From Pseudomonas cichorii (lineage in GTDB: Bacteria; Pseudomonadota; Gammaproteobacteria; Pseudomonadales; Pseudomonadaceae), in contig NZ_RBRE01000013.1 of the NCBI RefSeq assembly GCF_003700275.1, positions 1 to 64,000 on the forward strand: a DNA stretch of 64,000 nt, written 5' to 3'. Both the position numbers and the translations under genes were made by a program. The notes beneath the pieces are model-generated. The model did not search any database and was not told the DNA's origin. It saw only the letters and a program-made list of their open reading frames with translations. Below are positions 54,746 through 63,889 of the stretch, piece by piece (the stretch's first letter is position 1; every line of letters begins with the position of its first letter).

Positions 54746-56157
54746 TGAGGTGTTCCCTGGTCGGTGGAGGCGGCGGGGGATTTCAAGTTGTGGGCAACCT
54801 TGCTGCGCAGGCGCTTGGCTTCGTGCAGGCTGATGCCGACGAAGAGCCAGAACAGCGCGATCAGTACGCTGGTGAAACTGAAGTAGTGGTCGAACAGGCC
54901 GCTGAACAGCGCCGCCAGTACACCGACTGTGCAACCCAGGCCAATCGCATTGTCGGGGGTGAGAATGATCTGCCCCGAAGCGGGCCGTACTTCCTTCCAC
55001 CAGCTCCAGGTCACGGCAATGAACAACAGCATGCCGGGAATGCCCATCTTGTAGATGAAGTTCAGCCACAGGTTGGAAATACCGAATTGCGTATAGCCCG
55101 GTACCGGCGGGTCGATCTTGAAGCCGATGCCAAACGGGAACAGACCCATGGCCTGCGGGAAGTGCGTGTATTCCAGGAAACGGATCGCGGTACTGGTGTC
55201 GTCATTGCTGAACAGGCCCATCAGGCGATCCTGCAAGGGCGGATAGAACATCAGCAACAACACGCCACCGATTGCGCCGCCAATCAGCAGGCGCCCTAGA
55301 TACGGCAAGCGCCGACGCGCCATCCACAGCATGACCGCCAGCAGACTGACCAGCGCGCCCCGCGAGCCGGTCAGCAGCAGACCGATGGCACCCAGTGCCG
55401 CAACCAGCAGGCCGAGCGAGCGAGGCCCGCCGCTGCGAGTGACGCCGAAGCAGAATGCAACCGGCAGGATCATCGCCATGGCACCACCGGCCACGTTGGG
55501 GTGCAGCCACGGCGAGCCCATGCGACTCGACAGCGACAGCAGGCTTTCGCTCAGCACGTCGAGGCCGCCATAGCCCATGATGGCGAGGATTGGCGTGATG
55601 GACGACGCCGAGCCGCTGAGGATGTAGGTCGGAATCGACAGCACCAGCAACATCAGGGTCCCGGTCAGCACGGCAATGATCACGTGCTCCAGTGACTTGC
55701 CATCGCTCAGCAGGCGTGGCACCAGAAACAGGATCGACAGGTTGAACAGCCAGCGTATCCAGTTGATCGGGCCGTTGCCCTCGGAAACGATGGTGAGCTG
55801 GCCGACCAGGAACGGAAATGCGCTGAACAGCATCAGCGCCAGCAACAGGCGTTCGGTGCGCATCATTTTCGGCACGCGGGCCTGCTCGAAGAACATGGCC
55901 TGCAGCAGATAGCTGGCCCAGGTCAGCATGATCAGGGCCTCGGACACCGTGGTGCGAATGCCGATCTGGATCGTGGAGTAGGGGATGAAAGCGCCGATCA
56001 CACAGAACAGCAGCAGCCCGCGTATCGGTTGACGGATCACGGTAATGATCGAGGCGGTGCCGACAGCGACCAGCAGGACCTTGGACGCTGGCAGCAGCCA
56101 GATCATGACCCCGAAGGCCACGCCGAAGAACAACCCCAGAGGCATCGCTACCGGCAT
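54742..56157 (-). CDS. pslJ: O-antigen ligase/polymerase-like protein PslJ
   Basis: The 471-residue protein has about 11 hydrophobic segments and the Wzy/WaaL-type region (SSRMGSPWLHPNVAGGAMAM and GSRGALVSLLAVMLW), followed by a large periplasmic loop with GFKIDPPVPGYTQFGISNLW. In Psl synthesis PslJ is the proposed polymerase. TGATG overlap with pslI. Confidence 0.85.
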   Translation of the reverse strand: MPVAMPLGLFFGVAFGVMIWLLPASKVLLVAVGTASIITVIRQPIRGLLLFCVIGAFIPYSTIQIGIRTTVSEALIMLTWASYLLQAMFFEQARVPKMMRTERLLLALMLFSAFPFLVGQLTIVSEGNGPINWIRWLFNLSILFLVPRLLSDGKSLEHVIIAVLTGTLMLLVLSIPTYILSGSASSITPILAIMGYGGLDVLSESLLSLSSRMGSPWLHPNVAGGAMAMILPVAFCFGVTRSGGPRSLGLLVAALGAIGLLLTGSRGALVSLLAVMLWMARRRLPYLGRLLIGGAIGGVLLLMFYPPLQDRLMGLFSNDDTSTAIRFLEYTHFPQAMGLFPFGIGFKIDPPVPGYTQFGISNLWLNFIYKMGIPGMLLFIAVTWSWWKEVRPASGQIILTPDNAIGLGCTVGVLAALFSGLFDHYFSFTSVLIALFWLFVGISLHEAKRLRSKVAHNLKSPAASTDQGTPQ

Positions 56158-57257
56158 CAGCGCAACTCCTCAAGAGCTTCATGCACGCGCTTGTAGAAGG
56201 CTTGCGGGGCATAAGTGGCTGACCAGGCCCTGGCCGTCTCGGGGTCTTCGTTTGCAGCGGTGGACAGTTCGCCCATCAACTTGATCAGGGCCTGGCTGTC
56301 GGTGGGCGAAAAGCGCGGGCTGTCCGGCGGGGTGATTTCGTCCAGAGACGAACCGCTGGCCACCGCAACCGGTGTTCCGACCCTCAGCGCCTCGATCACC
56401 GGCAGGCCGAAACCTTCGGCATAGGATGGCTGCCAGAGGCGCTCGGCATTGCGATAGACCGCATGCAGTTCGCTGTCGCTGATGCCGCTGAGCACATGCA
56501 GCCCGGGCAAGCGGCGCTGCGATTCGTTCAAGGGTTCGCTGCCGCCGACCAGCACCAGTTCCGGTACGTCGGGGAAGCGCAGGCGGGCGTTTTGCCAGGC
56601 ATCGACGAACCAGGCAATGTTCTTGCGCGGTTCGCGGGTGCCGACACACAGCCAGTAACGCTCGGGCAATTGCAGCGCGCCGATATCGGCAGGCTCGTCC
56701 TTGAAGCCTTCGACCAGCAGCGGCACTGTGCGCAGTTTGTTGCGGGCCGAGGGGAACAGGCGCAGGACTTCGTTGGCGGTGAATTGCGAGGGCACCCACA
56801 CCACGTCGGCCACACGCAGCGAATGAGCAATCGAAAGGTAGTCGGTCAGGCGATAGAACGCCGCCTTGAGGCGCGAGCCGTGACTGTTCTTCTGGGTGAT
56901 CTGGAACAGGTCATGCAACTGAAGTACGTAGCGCACATTGGCCGGCTTGCGCCCCAGCGGCAGGCCCATGTTGATATTGGCGACGTAGATCTGTACCTCG
57001 GCATCGCGCAAGGCCTTGGGCAGGAACAGGCCCTCGAAGCTCAGGCGGTCCGGCAGGCGATGCACCGAGTTCAGCGGAGTCGCCCATTTGGGCGCATGAA
57101 TCAGGCGCCGGATCGGGTGATCGTAGGGGGCAACTCCGAACAATTGCAGTTGCACATCCGGATGTGCACGAAAGGCGTCTTCCAGCGCGAAGTTCTGGCG
57201 ACCGATGCCGCTGATGGGGTAACCGGCCGCAGCGCGGTAATCAAGTCCGATACGCAT
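56157..57257 (-). CDS. pslI: Glycosyltransferase PslI (GT4-like)
   Basis: The 366-residue product starts at ATG 57257 (MRIGLDYRAAAGYPISGIGR), 17 bases inside the pslH 3' end. The C-terminal GT-B domain shows CVGTREPRKNIAWFVDAW, LVGGSEPLNE and LWQPSYAEGFGLPVIEALRVGTPVA with the E-x7-E pair. It transfers a sugar, probably mannose, to the growing Psl unit. Confidence 0.88.
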   Translation of the reverse strand: MRIGLDYRAAAGYPISGIGRQNFALEDAFRAHPDVQLQLFGVAPYDHPIRRLIHAPKWATPLNSVHRLPDRLSFEGLFLPKALRDAEVQIYVANINMGLPLGRKPANVRYVLQLHDLFQITQKNSHGSRLKAAFYRLTDYLSIAHSLRVADVVWVPSQFTANEVLRLFPSARNKLRTVPLLVEGFKDEPADIGALQLPERYWLCVGTREPRKNIAWFVDAWQNARLRFPDVPELVLVGGSEPLNESQRRLPGLHVLSGISDSELHAVYRNAERLWQPSYAEGFGLPVIEALRVGTPVAVASGSSLDEITPPDSPRFSPTDSQALIKLMGELSTAANEDPETARAWSATYAPQAFYKRVHEALEELR

Positions 57258-58464
57258 GCGCGAGATCCTTGCTTGGGGGCGATAGTCGGGTGTAGATGCC
57301 TTCCAGCTGGGCGGCCGAAACCGACCAGTCGTGCCGTGAGCGCACATAGGCGCGACCGGCTTCGCCGATCTGGATGAGGCGTGCAGGGCTGTCGATATTG
57401 TCGGCGATCAGCCGTGCCAGTTGTGCAGCGTCCTCGCTGCCCAGGTAATGCTCGCCATTGTTAACGGTCAGGCCTGACACACCTTGTCCGGTGGTCACCA
57501 CCGGCAGGCCGGCGGCCATGGATTCAAGAATCTTCAGTTTGGAACCACCGCCCTGGCGCAGGGGCGCGAAAAACATCGAGGCGCTGCTCTGCAAGGCCCG
57601 CAGATCCGGCACGAAGCCCAGCCATTCGATACGTGGATCCGTCCAGCGCTCGCGCCAGGCTTCCGGCAGGCCGAAGCCGCCGACGGCAAAGCGAACGGTC
57701 GGTGACAGCTCCCAGACCAGCGGCATGATTTCGTCCAGCGCCCATTCGATGGCATCCACGTTGGGGCCGTATTCATAGTTGCCGATGAACAGCAGGCGGC
57801 GGTTGTAGCGGTCCGCGTGAACATTGGCGTAGTAACTGCAATCGACGCTGTTGACCACGATGGAAGTGGCCCTGCCGCTCAGGCGCGAAAGCACCTTGGC
57901 ATCATCTTCGGTGACAGCGACCAGTTCGCTGGTCTGGCGGAATACCCGCAGTTCCCAGCGCCGGTAGCGCCAGCGATCATAGACGGCAAAGAGACTGGCC
58001 CAGCCGGGCAGACGATCATAACTGGCGGCGCCCAGCGCCGATTCGACATTGTGTTCCGTCAGCACAAAAGGCTTGCCCGAACGCTTGAGCGCTCGCTCGA
58101 ACGGCTGAAAGGCATAGGTGTGCTGAAGCTGAATGATGTCCCATTCTTCCTTGAGCAGTTCTTCAAAGGCCTTTTCCAGTTTCGGCGCATAGCCGTTGAC
58201 GCTGGCCAGCATCGGTGGCGGCGCAAAGGCCACCGTCAGCAACGTGCGCAGGCTGAACAGCGGACGCCGGTCAATCACGATCAGGCGCTCCAGCCAGGGT
58301 TCCAGTGCGCTGCGGCAGGCATCGTCGAGTGGCACCTTGGATTGCACCAGCAGGGTTATACGGTGACCGCGGGCTGCCAGATTGCGCAGCAGATGATATT
58401 CCCGGGTCTTGCCGCCGCTGGTGGTAGGCCAGGGCAGGTAGGGCAGTGTCCATAGAATTCGCAT
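57241..58464 (-). CDS. pslH: Glycosyltransferase PslH (GT4-like)
   Basis: The 407-residue protein has the N-terminal acceptor domain (LWTLPYLPWPTTSGGKTREY, LNLLVQSKV-like LRNLAARGHRITLLVQS) and the C-terminal nucleotide-sugar domain (LFIGNYEYGPNVDAIEWALD and LRQGGGSKLKILESMAAGLPVV). It starts 3 bases after the pslG stop. Confidence 0.88.
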   Translation of the reverse strand: MRILWTLPYLPWPTTSGGKTREYHLLRNLAARGHRITLLVQSKVPLDDACRSALEPWLERLIVIDRRPLFSLRTLLTVAFAPPPMLASVNGYAPKLEKAFEELLKEEWDIIQLQHTYAFQPFERALKRSGKPFVLTEHNVESALGAASYDRLPGWASLFAVYDRWRYRRWELRVFRQTSELVAVTEDDAKVLSRLSGRATSIVVNSVDCSYYANVHADRYNRRLLFIGNYEYGPNVDAIEWALDEIMPLVWELSPTVRFAVGGFGLPEAWRERWTDPRIEWLGFVPDLRALQSSASMFFAPLRQGGGSKLKILESMAAGLPVVTTGQGVSGLTVNNGEHYLGSEDAAQLARLIADNIDSPARLIQIGEAGRAYVRSRHDWSVSAAQLEGIYTRLSPPSKDLAHAYRT

Positions 58465-58467
58465 GAC

Positions 58468-59784
58468 TTATGGATTCCATTCCAGAATTTGCAGGGAAGG
58501 TTTGAGCGCCAGGCTGATGCCCTGGCTACCGGATAATGGAATGCGGCTGCCGGTCAGAGGGTCATGCACGATGCCTTCATTGATTTGCGGGAAATTCAGC
58601 GTGCTGCCGCTGGCGCTCCAGAACATCAGCAGGCGTTTGCCATCGCTGCGTGTCCAGGGCACCGCATACAGGTCGTTCGGAGCCTGGTTCATGGCTGGCG
58701 CGGTGGCGGGTTCCAGGCGCGGGCCGGTGATGTTGAGGAAATTCTGCAACGCGGTGTAGACCGGTTTGGGGTTGGCTTGCAGGTCGAGCAGGCCATAACC
58801 CTGGTCGCGGGCACTGGCGCGCTCATCCAGGTCGCTGAGGTTGAACAGGAAGATACGCTGGAAGTCCATGGCGCTCATCAGCGCCAGGCGGCGCAGGGTG
58901 TAGTCGGCCTGACCCTGGATGCCGATAAGCGCCTGCATTTCCACCGGGCCGTTATAGCTCGACCAGCCCCACTCGGTGGCCCAGACCTGAGCGACACCAT
59001 TGCTGTGCAGCATCTGGTTCATGGCGTTGGCGCGTTTCAGGAAGTCCTGGCTTTCTGGCGAGTCGCCTTCGGGGTATTCGGAGTACGGATGATAGGCCGC
59101 GACGATGTTCTGTGAACCCAGACCGTTTTCGAGCAGTGTCTGCAGCATGTAGCCCGAGCGATGCTGCATCTGGCTGTAGTAGGCCATGCCGGCGGTCACG
59201 ATGGTCTTGTTCGGCAGGACCGAGCGAATCGCCGTAGCGGTAGTGGTCAGCAGATTGCCGTAGGCGACCGGGTCGGCCTGGGGCAGCCAGATGATGTTCG
59301 GCTCGTTCCAGACCTGCCAGTTGTTCACATGCTCGTAACGCTGGGCGAGTGCGGTCATGCGTGCGGCGAAGACATTGAAGTCCTTGGGTGGATACTGATC
59401 GCGGCTTGCTGCACTGGATGCCGAGTTGCTGGCAAAGGGCGCCGAGCCCACCAGATACGCGAGGGTGTTGTAGCCATGGCTCTTGATCGCGGCCATGGCG
59501 CCGTCCAGGTCCGCGAGATTGTACTGATCCTGGGCCGGCTCGATGATCGGCCAGTGAATGGTCAGCCGTACCCAGTTCAGCCCGAGGGTGTCCAGGCGCG
59601 CCATCTGCTGCTTATAGATTTCCGGGGCGAAATACTGGAACTGCACGTTGACGCCGAGAAAATCCTTCCAGACCACTGCGCGCGGGGCTTGCAGGACGGT
59701 CGACGCCTGGGCGGCGCTGCCCAGGGTGATCGCGCTGCTCAGTACGGCCGCGATGGCCAGCCATGATCTTGATTTGCGCTGCAT
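58468..59784 (-). CDS. pslG: Glycoside hydrolase PslG (GH39-type)
   Basis: The 438-residue product from ATG 59784 (GAGGAG upstream) has a signal peptide (about 1-27) and a TIM barrel. The acid/base E161 in QVWNEPNIIW and the nucleophile E271 in VWATEWGWSSY are 110 residues apart, as in P. aeruginosa PslG. It is an endoglycosidase that cuts Psl in the periplasm or during assembly. Confidence 0.93.
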   Translation of the reverse strand: MQRKSRSWLAIAAVLSSAITLGSAAQASTVLQAPRAVVWKDFLGVNVQFQYFAPEIYKQQMARLDTLGLNWVRLTIHWPIIEPAQDQYNLADLDGAMAAIKSHGYNTLAYLVGSAPFASNSASSAASRDQYPPKDFNVFAARMTALAQRYEHVNNWQVWNEPNIIWLPQADPVAYGNLLTTTATAIRSVLPNKTIVTAGMAYYSQMQHRSGYMLQTLLENGLGSQNIVAAYHPYSEYPEGDSPESQDFLKRANAMNQMLHSNGVAQVWATEWGWSSYNGPVEMQALIGIQGQADYTLRRLALMSAMDFQRIFLFNLSDLDERASARDQGYGLLDLQANPKPVYTALQNFLNITGPRLEPATAPAMNQAPNDLYAVPWTRSDGKRLLMFWSASGSTLNFPQINEGIVHDPLTGSRIPLSGSQGISLALKPSLQILEWNP

Positions 59785-59785
59785 C

Positions 59786-60964
59786 TCAGTTCTCCTCGCA
59801 AGCCTGCCGGAATACATCCCTGAAACGTTCTGCCGTCTGGCTCCAGACGCGGGTCTTGCCTATGCGCAGAGCGTTTTCGGCCCAGTCGATGGCCAGCTCC
59901 GGGGCGGCGCAGATCCGGTTCAATGCTGCGGTCAGGGCTTCGACATCGCCCTGCGGGTAAATCATGCCGTTGCCATGCGAGACTTCTTCGGCAAAGGAAC
60001 GGGCGTCCGAAGTGATCACCCCGCGCCCGCAGGCGGTGGCCCAGGACAGGGCGCCGCTGGTGCCGCGCAGCTTGCCCAGCAGCTTGAGCTTGCTGGACTC
60101 GCGGTAGGGCAGGACCATCACATGATGAGCCTGGATGACACTGGCGATCTGTTCGGCAGGCAAATCCAGTTGCCAGTCCACCAGATCGACCAGACCCAGT
60201 TGCCGGATGCGCAGACGCAACTGGTCCAGATAGCTGCCCGACGGCCCGAAGGCCATTTCCGGTTCGCTGCCACCGGCCAGTGTCAGGCGCACCTTGCTGC
60301 GCAGCTCCGGCTGCCTGACAAAGACATTGGCCAAGGCATCCAGAAGGTCTTCGATGCCCTTGCCGCGGTAGATGAAACCGAAATACAGCAAGCGCAAAGG
60401 CAGCAGCGGGGGCAACGACACCGGATCGATTTCCAGGTTGCCATGGTTGATCACCGCCATCTGCGTCGGTTGCAGGCCCATGCGCTGCCTCAGGCTCTGG
60501 CTGCCCGCCTGGGTCAGGGTTATCAGGCGGTTCATGCTTCTTGCCAGTTGCCGCTCCTCGCGCAGGCACAGCGGGTCGGCCAGTACCGTGGCGATCTCCG
60601 GCAGCGGCGAGCGCATGCCGCTGGCCATGGACAGCGGCCAGGGCAGTTTTTCCCGGCGCCATACCAGCCGCTCCGGATCATGCACGGTGGCAGTCAGCGG
60701 CAAATGCGCAAAACGCTGGCGCAAGGCACGCAAGGCCTGGAATTCGGCCAGCCGCCCGCCGCCGAGTTCGGCATGCACCAGCTCGATGCCGCTCCAGTCG
60801 GTTTCTGCGACACGCTTTTCGGCCAGGCGAGGATCGTTGCCGATCCCCTGCAAGGGCGTGCGCACCTGCACACCGAGATTTTCCAGGGCTTGTCTGAGGT
60901 GCCCGGCATAATCGGCGATACCGTTCTGCTCCGGCGGCAGCGGGGCGAGCAGGGCAATTTGCAT
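59786..60964 (-). CDS. pslF: Glycosyltransferase PslF (GT4-like)
   Basis: The 392-residue protein has the GT-B start MQIALLAPLPPEQNGIADYAG, then YFGFIYRGKGIEDLLDALAN, LTLAGGSEPEM and LPYRESSKLKLLGKLRGTSG. Its start overlaps the pslE stop by one base. Confidence 0.88.
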   Translation of the reverse strand: MQIALLAPLPPEQNGIADYAGHLRQALENLGVQVRTPLQGIGNDPRLAEKRVAETDWSGIELVHAELGGGRLAEFQALRALRQRFAHLPLTATVHDPERLVWRREKLPWPLSMASGMRSPLPEIATVLADPLCLREERQLARSMNRLITLTQAGSQSLRQRMGLQPTQMAVINHGNLEIDPVSLPPLLPLRLLYFGFIYRGKGIEDLLDALANVFVRQPELRSKVRLTLAGGSEPEMAFGPSGSYLDQLRLRIRQLGLVDLVDWQLDLPAEQIASVIQAHHVMVLPYRESSKLKLLGKLRGTSGALSWATACGRGVITSDARSFAEEVSHGNGMIYPQGDVEALTAALNRICAAPELAIDWAENALRIGKTRVWSQTAERFRDVFRQACEEN

Positions 60965-62955
60965 CAGGCACGGCTCCCGATGCGTTTGAGAAAGCGCAGG
61001 ACGCTTTCCGGTACCACGAAACGGCGGCGATTGAGGATGATGCCGTCGACTTTCTTGAACGCGGTATTCAGGGTGGTCAGCGCGTCTTCAAGCATCGGTA
61101 CGGTGGTCTGTTCTGCGCGCACCACCAACACGATCTGGTCGGCATCGCGCAACAGAACAAAGGCTTCCTGGTTACCGTAGACCCCCGAGGCATTGATCAG
61201 CGCAATCTCGCCCGGTTTGGCCGGGCCGCGGCCTTCGGTGCGTACCGCATGGCCTTGTTCGGTGAGCAATGTACTCAGGCGCGAGATGACAAAGTTCACC
61301 CCTTCGCCCCGGTGCACGGAGGTGAAGCCGAGGGTCAGGCCTTTTTCCGCGACCAGGCCCAGAGGGAGGATGCCGTAGATGCGGTGCAGGTTGGCGCTCA
61401 GCGCCGCGCTGCGATCCTGAGCCCGCTCCAGATCCGGAAGGCTGGTCCAGACCGGTACGCCAAAGCGTCCTTCGATCTTGTCGCCATCGTGGATGCGCTG
61501 ATCCAGCAGATAGAAGAAGTACAGCGCCAGGAAGCCCACCACAACACTCAGCGGGAAGGCCAGGAGCAGCATCAACATGCTTTTCGGGAATACCCGGCTG
61601 GCATTGAACGTGGCGTCTTCGATGGTCGCGATGTTGCTGATCTGGCTGTTGTCCAGTTCACGGTCGATACGCGCCTTTTCCAGGCTGTCGGTGTACAACG
61701 CATAGCTTTTCTGCGCCGCATCGAGTTCGTTCTGCAGGCGCGACAGCTCCGGCTCCAGCTTCAGGGCCAACTGACGGTCGCTTTCCAGCTGGTTCAGTTG
61801 GGTGTCCTGCTGCGCCAGTTGGGTTTGCAGGCGGGCGTAACTGGTCTGCTGGTCGGCATACACGTTCTGCATGCGGTTGTAGATCGGGTTGGGCGTGATG
61901 CTTTCGGAACGCTGGATAGTCGCTTCCTGTTCCTTGAGCAATTGCTTGAGGTTGGCGATTTCCTCGTTGGCAGCCCGCACCGGCGGTGCCTGTTCGCGGA
62001 ACGAGCGCAGCAGTTCCTGACGCTCGACTTCCTTGCCGTTGATACGGTTCTGCAGGTCCTGGCGATTGGGGTTGAGAGCCAGTTCGCGGCCTGCCGAAAC
62101 AGTCTTGGGCTGTGCGGCCAGTTGTTTTTTCAGGGTGTCGAGCCCGGCCTTGGTGGAGGCAATGGCGCGAATGGTGTTGTTGCGTTCGGTGCGCAGATCG
62201 TTGAGGCCCTGGGAGGTATCGGCCAGACGCTGGGAAATGCTCACTGCGCCCAACTGGTTCAGATAGCCCTGGATCTGTTGCTTGTAGGAAATGATATTGG
62301 CGCCAATCGCCTTGACCTCTGTTTCGTAGAAGCCGTAGAGGCTGACGCGACCGAGGGTCTTGGTACGTTGCAACTGGTACTCGTCGATCCAGGTCTTGAG
62401 CACGATCTGTGCGGTCTTCGGGTCATTCCAGGTGAAGGTCAGTTCCATCACCGAGGAGCCCGGTTCGTGGCGGACCTTGAAGTTCTTTTCCAGGTCCTCG
62501 GCCATTCTTTCGACCTGGGTACGTTTTTCCACCAGCCCGAGGAATTGCAGAATGCTGTGGCCGGCATCCAGGACCGAGCGGACTGCGTACTTGATGGCGT
62601 TTTTCACCGATACCAGGAAACCGGTTTCCTGCTGGGCGTTGGACAGCTCGTTCAGATACTTCTCGGCGACCGTGCGCATGATCGGGCGGCCGGTGAGCAT
62701 GCGTTCTTCGTCGAGCAGCGGATCGCGCAGGCCACTGGGCACGACGATCGCCTGGCGATCGGACAGTTCGATAGGCACGGTGCTGCTGTCGCGGCCGGGC
62801 TTGACCAGCAGCAGCGCGGTGGACTCATAACGGTTGGGCAGCAGGAATGCGCCCAGTACCACGATGACGAAAGTCACCAGAACAGTGATCTTTACTTCGC
62901 TCTTGAAAATAAAAAAGAGGCGCAGCAGATCGCGGAATGAACGGATATTGATCAT
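60964..62955 (-). CDS. pslE: Wzz-type chain-length protein PslE with degenerate kinase domain
   Basis: The 663-residue protein has TM1 (about 20-40), a Wzz domain, a long periplasmic coiled coil (about 210-430), TM2 (about 450-475) and a C-terminal tyrosine-kinase-like domain (about 500-663). The Walker A place reads RGEGVNF (residues 549-555) where an active kinase would have GEGKST, and the C-terminal tail has no tyrosine cluster. So it keeps the fold but probably not the activity, as described for PslE-type proteins. It steers chain length and export with PslD. Confidence 0.9.
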   Translation of the reverse strand: MINIRSFRDLLRLFFIFKSEVKITVLVTFVIVVLGAFLLPNRYESTALLLVKPGRDSSTVPIELSDRQAIVVPSGLRDPLLDEERMLTGRPIMRTVAEKYLNELSNAQQETGFLVSVKNAIKYAVRSVLDAGHSILQFLGLVEKRTQVERMAEDLEKNFKVRHEPGSSVMELTFTWNDPKTAQIVLKTWIDEYQLQRTKTLGRVSLYGFYETEVKAIGANIISYKQQIQGYLNQLGAVSISQRLADTSQGLNDLRTERNNTIRAIASTKAGLDTLKKQLAAQPKTVSAGRELALNPNRQDLQNRINGKEVERQELLRSFREQAPPVRAANEEIANLKQLLKEQEATIQRSESITPNPIYNRMQNVYADQQTSYARLQTQLAQQDTQLNQLESDRQLALKLEPELSRLQNELDAAQKSYALYTDSLEKARIDRELDNSQISNIATIEDATFNASRVFPKSMLMLLLAFPLSVVVGFLALYFFYLLDQRIHDGDKIEGRFGVPVWTSLPDLERAQDRSAALSANLHRIYGILPLGLVAEKGLTLGFTSVHRGEGVNFVISRLSTLLTEQGHAVRTEGRGPAKPGEIALINASGVYGNQEAFVLLRDADQIVLVVRAEQTTVPMLEDALTTLNTAFKKVDGIILNRRRFVVPESVLRFLKRIGSRA

Positions 62956-62971
62956 GTCTTTTCCCTGACGA

Positions 62972-63748
62972 TTAGTTGTTGTTGCGCAACTCGTAGTTCA
63001 AGCCCAGGCCTATCGATTTCGCGAAAGGAATCAACTGGTTGAAGTACAGGTTGACACCGTCCACCTTGTTTCCGACCGAGGATTTGGGGACGAACACTAC
63101 ATCGCCGCGTTGCAGCAGGACCGGCGCGCGCGGGCCGCCAGCGTCTGCCCAGAGAAACTTGCTGTAGTCGAAGAAGTAGGTCTTGTAGAAACCGTTGTCT
63201 TCCAGACGCAACAGCGCTACCTGGCCGGCATCGGCATCGAGGGCGACTCCGCCGGCCCCGACCAGCGCCTGTTCCAGGTTGGTGGCCACATTCACCGGCA
63301 GCGTCACCGAGTTGCGCACCGCTCCGCCGACGAACACCGTATTGCCCGGCGACTGGGAAATATTGATGGTCAGGGCCGTCTCGCGGTAGACATCCTTGAG
63401 TTTGCTTTCCAGCAGGTCGTTGAGTTGCTGCAGGGTCAGGCCGGCCGCCTTGACCGTACCGATGTAGGGATAGGAAAAGGTCCCGTCATTGAGCACTTGA
63501 AACAGCGTCAGCTCGTAGATGGAGTTGGCGGTGAAGGCCGAGATGGACGGCGCTTCCCCGGTATTGCGCACGATACGCAAGGTATCTCCGGGGCGAATCC
63601 GTTCCGGTGGCAAGGGTTTGCCCGCCAGAGCCCTGCCGGCAGCCTTGCCTGCATCTATCTGGGCCTGGTCATCGGGCAAGCCCACCCTGGCGGGGGTATT
63701 GCAAGCGCTTAGCAGCAATACGCTGATTAACAGCAGAATGCTTTTCAT
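62972..63748 (-). CDS. pslD: Polysaccharide export lipoprotein PslD (Wza-like)
   Basis: The 258-residue reading from ATG 63748 has lipobox LLSAC with C16; a longer start at 63805 is rejected because the lipoprotein signal and CAGGA site fit 63748. The export domain has RIRPGDTLRIVRN and ISAFTANSIYELTLFQVLND, and soluble-ligand-binding beta-grasp parts YIGTVKAAGLTLQQLNDLLE and NTVFVGGAVRNSVTLP. It forms the outer-membrane channel for the polymer. Confidence 0.92.
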   Translation of the reverse strand: MKSILLLISVLLLSACNTPARVGLPDDQAQIDAGKAAGRALAGKPLPPERIRPGDTLRIVRNTGEAPSISAFTANSIYELTLFQVLNDGTFSYPYIGTVKAAGLTLQQLNDLLESKLKDVYRETALTINISQSPGNTVFVGGAVRNSVTLPVNVATNLEQALVGAGGVALDADAGQVALLRLEDNGFYKTYFFDYSKFLWADAGGPRAPVLLQRGDVVFVPKSSVGNKVDGVNLYFNQLIPFAKSIGLGLNYELRNNN

Positions 63749-63889
63749 CGGTCCTGAACTCCTGTCATGCACGAATAAGGCTCCCTTTACGGGTAAAGAA
63801 ATCATGTTGGCCGGTACTGCCTGTCCAGTGCGTGTTGGCTCAGTTCCTCGTCATCGTTGATGTCCGTGTCATGTTGACCCTGATGTTCT

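Noticed and set aside
61249..62940. 563-residue frame on the plus strand
   Set aside because: It is the antisense of pslE; high GC in the third codon position creates long shadow frames.
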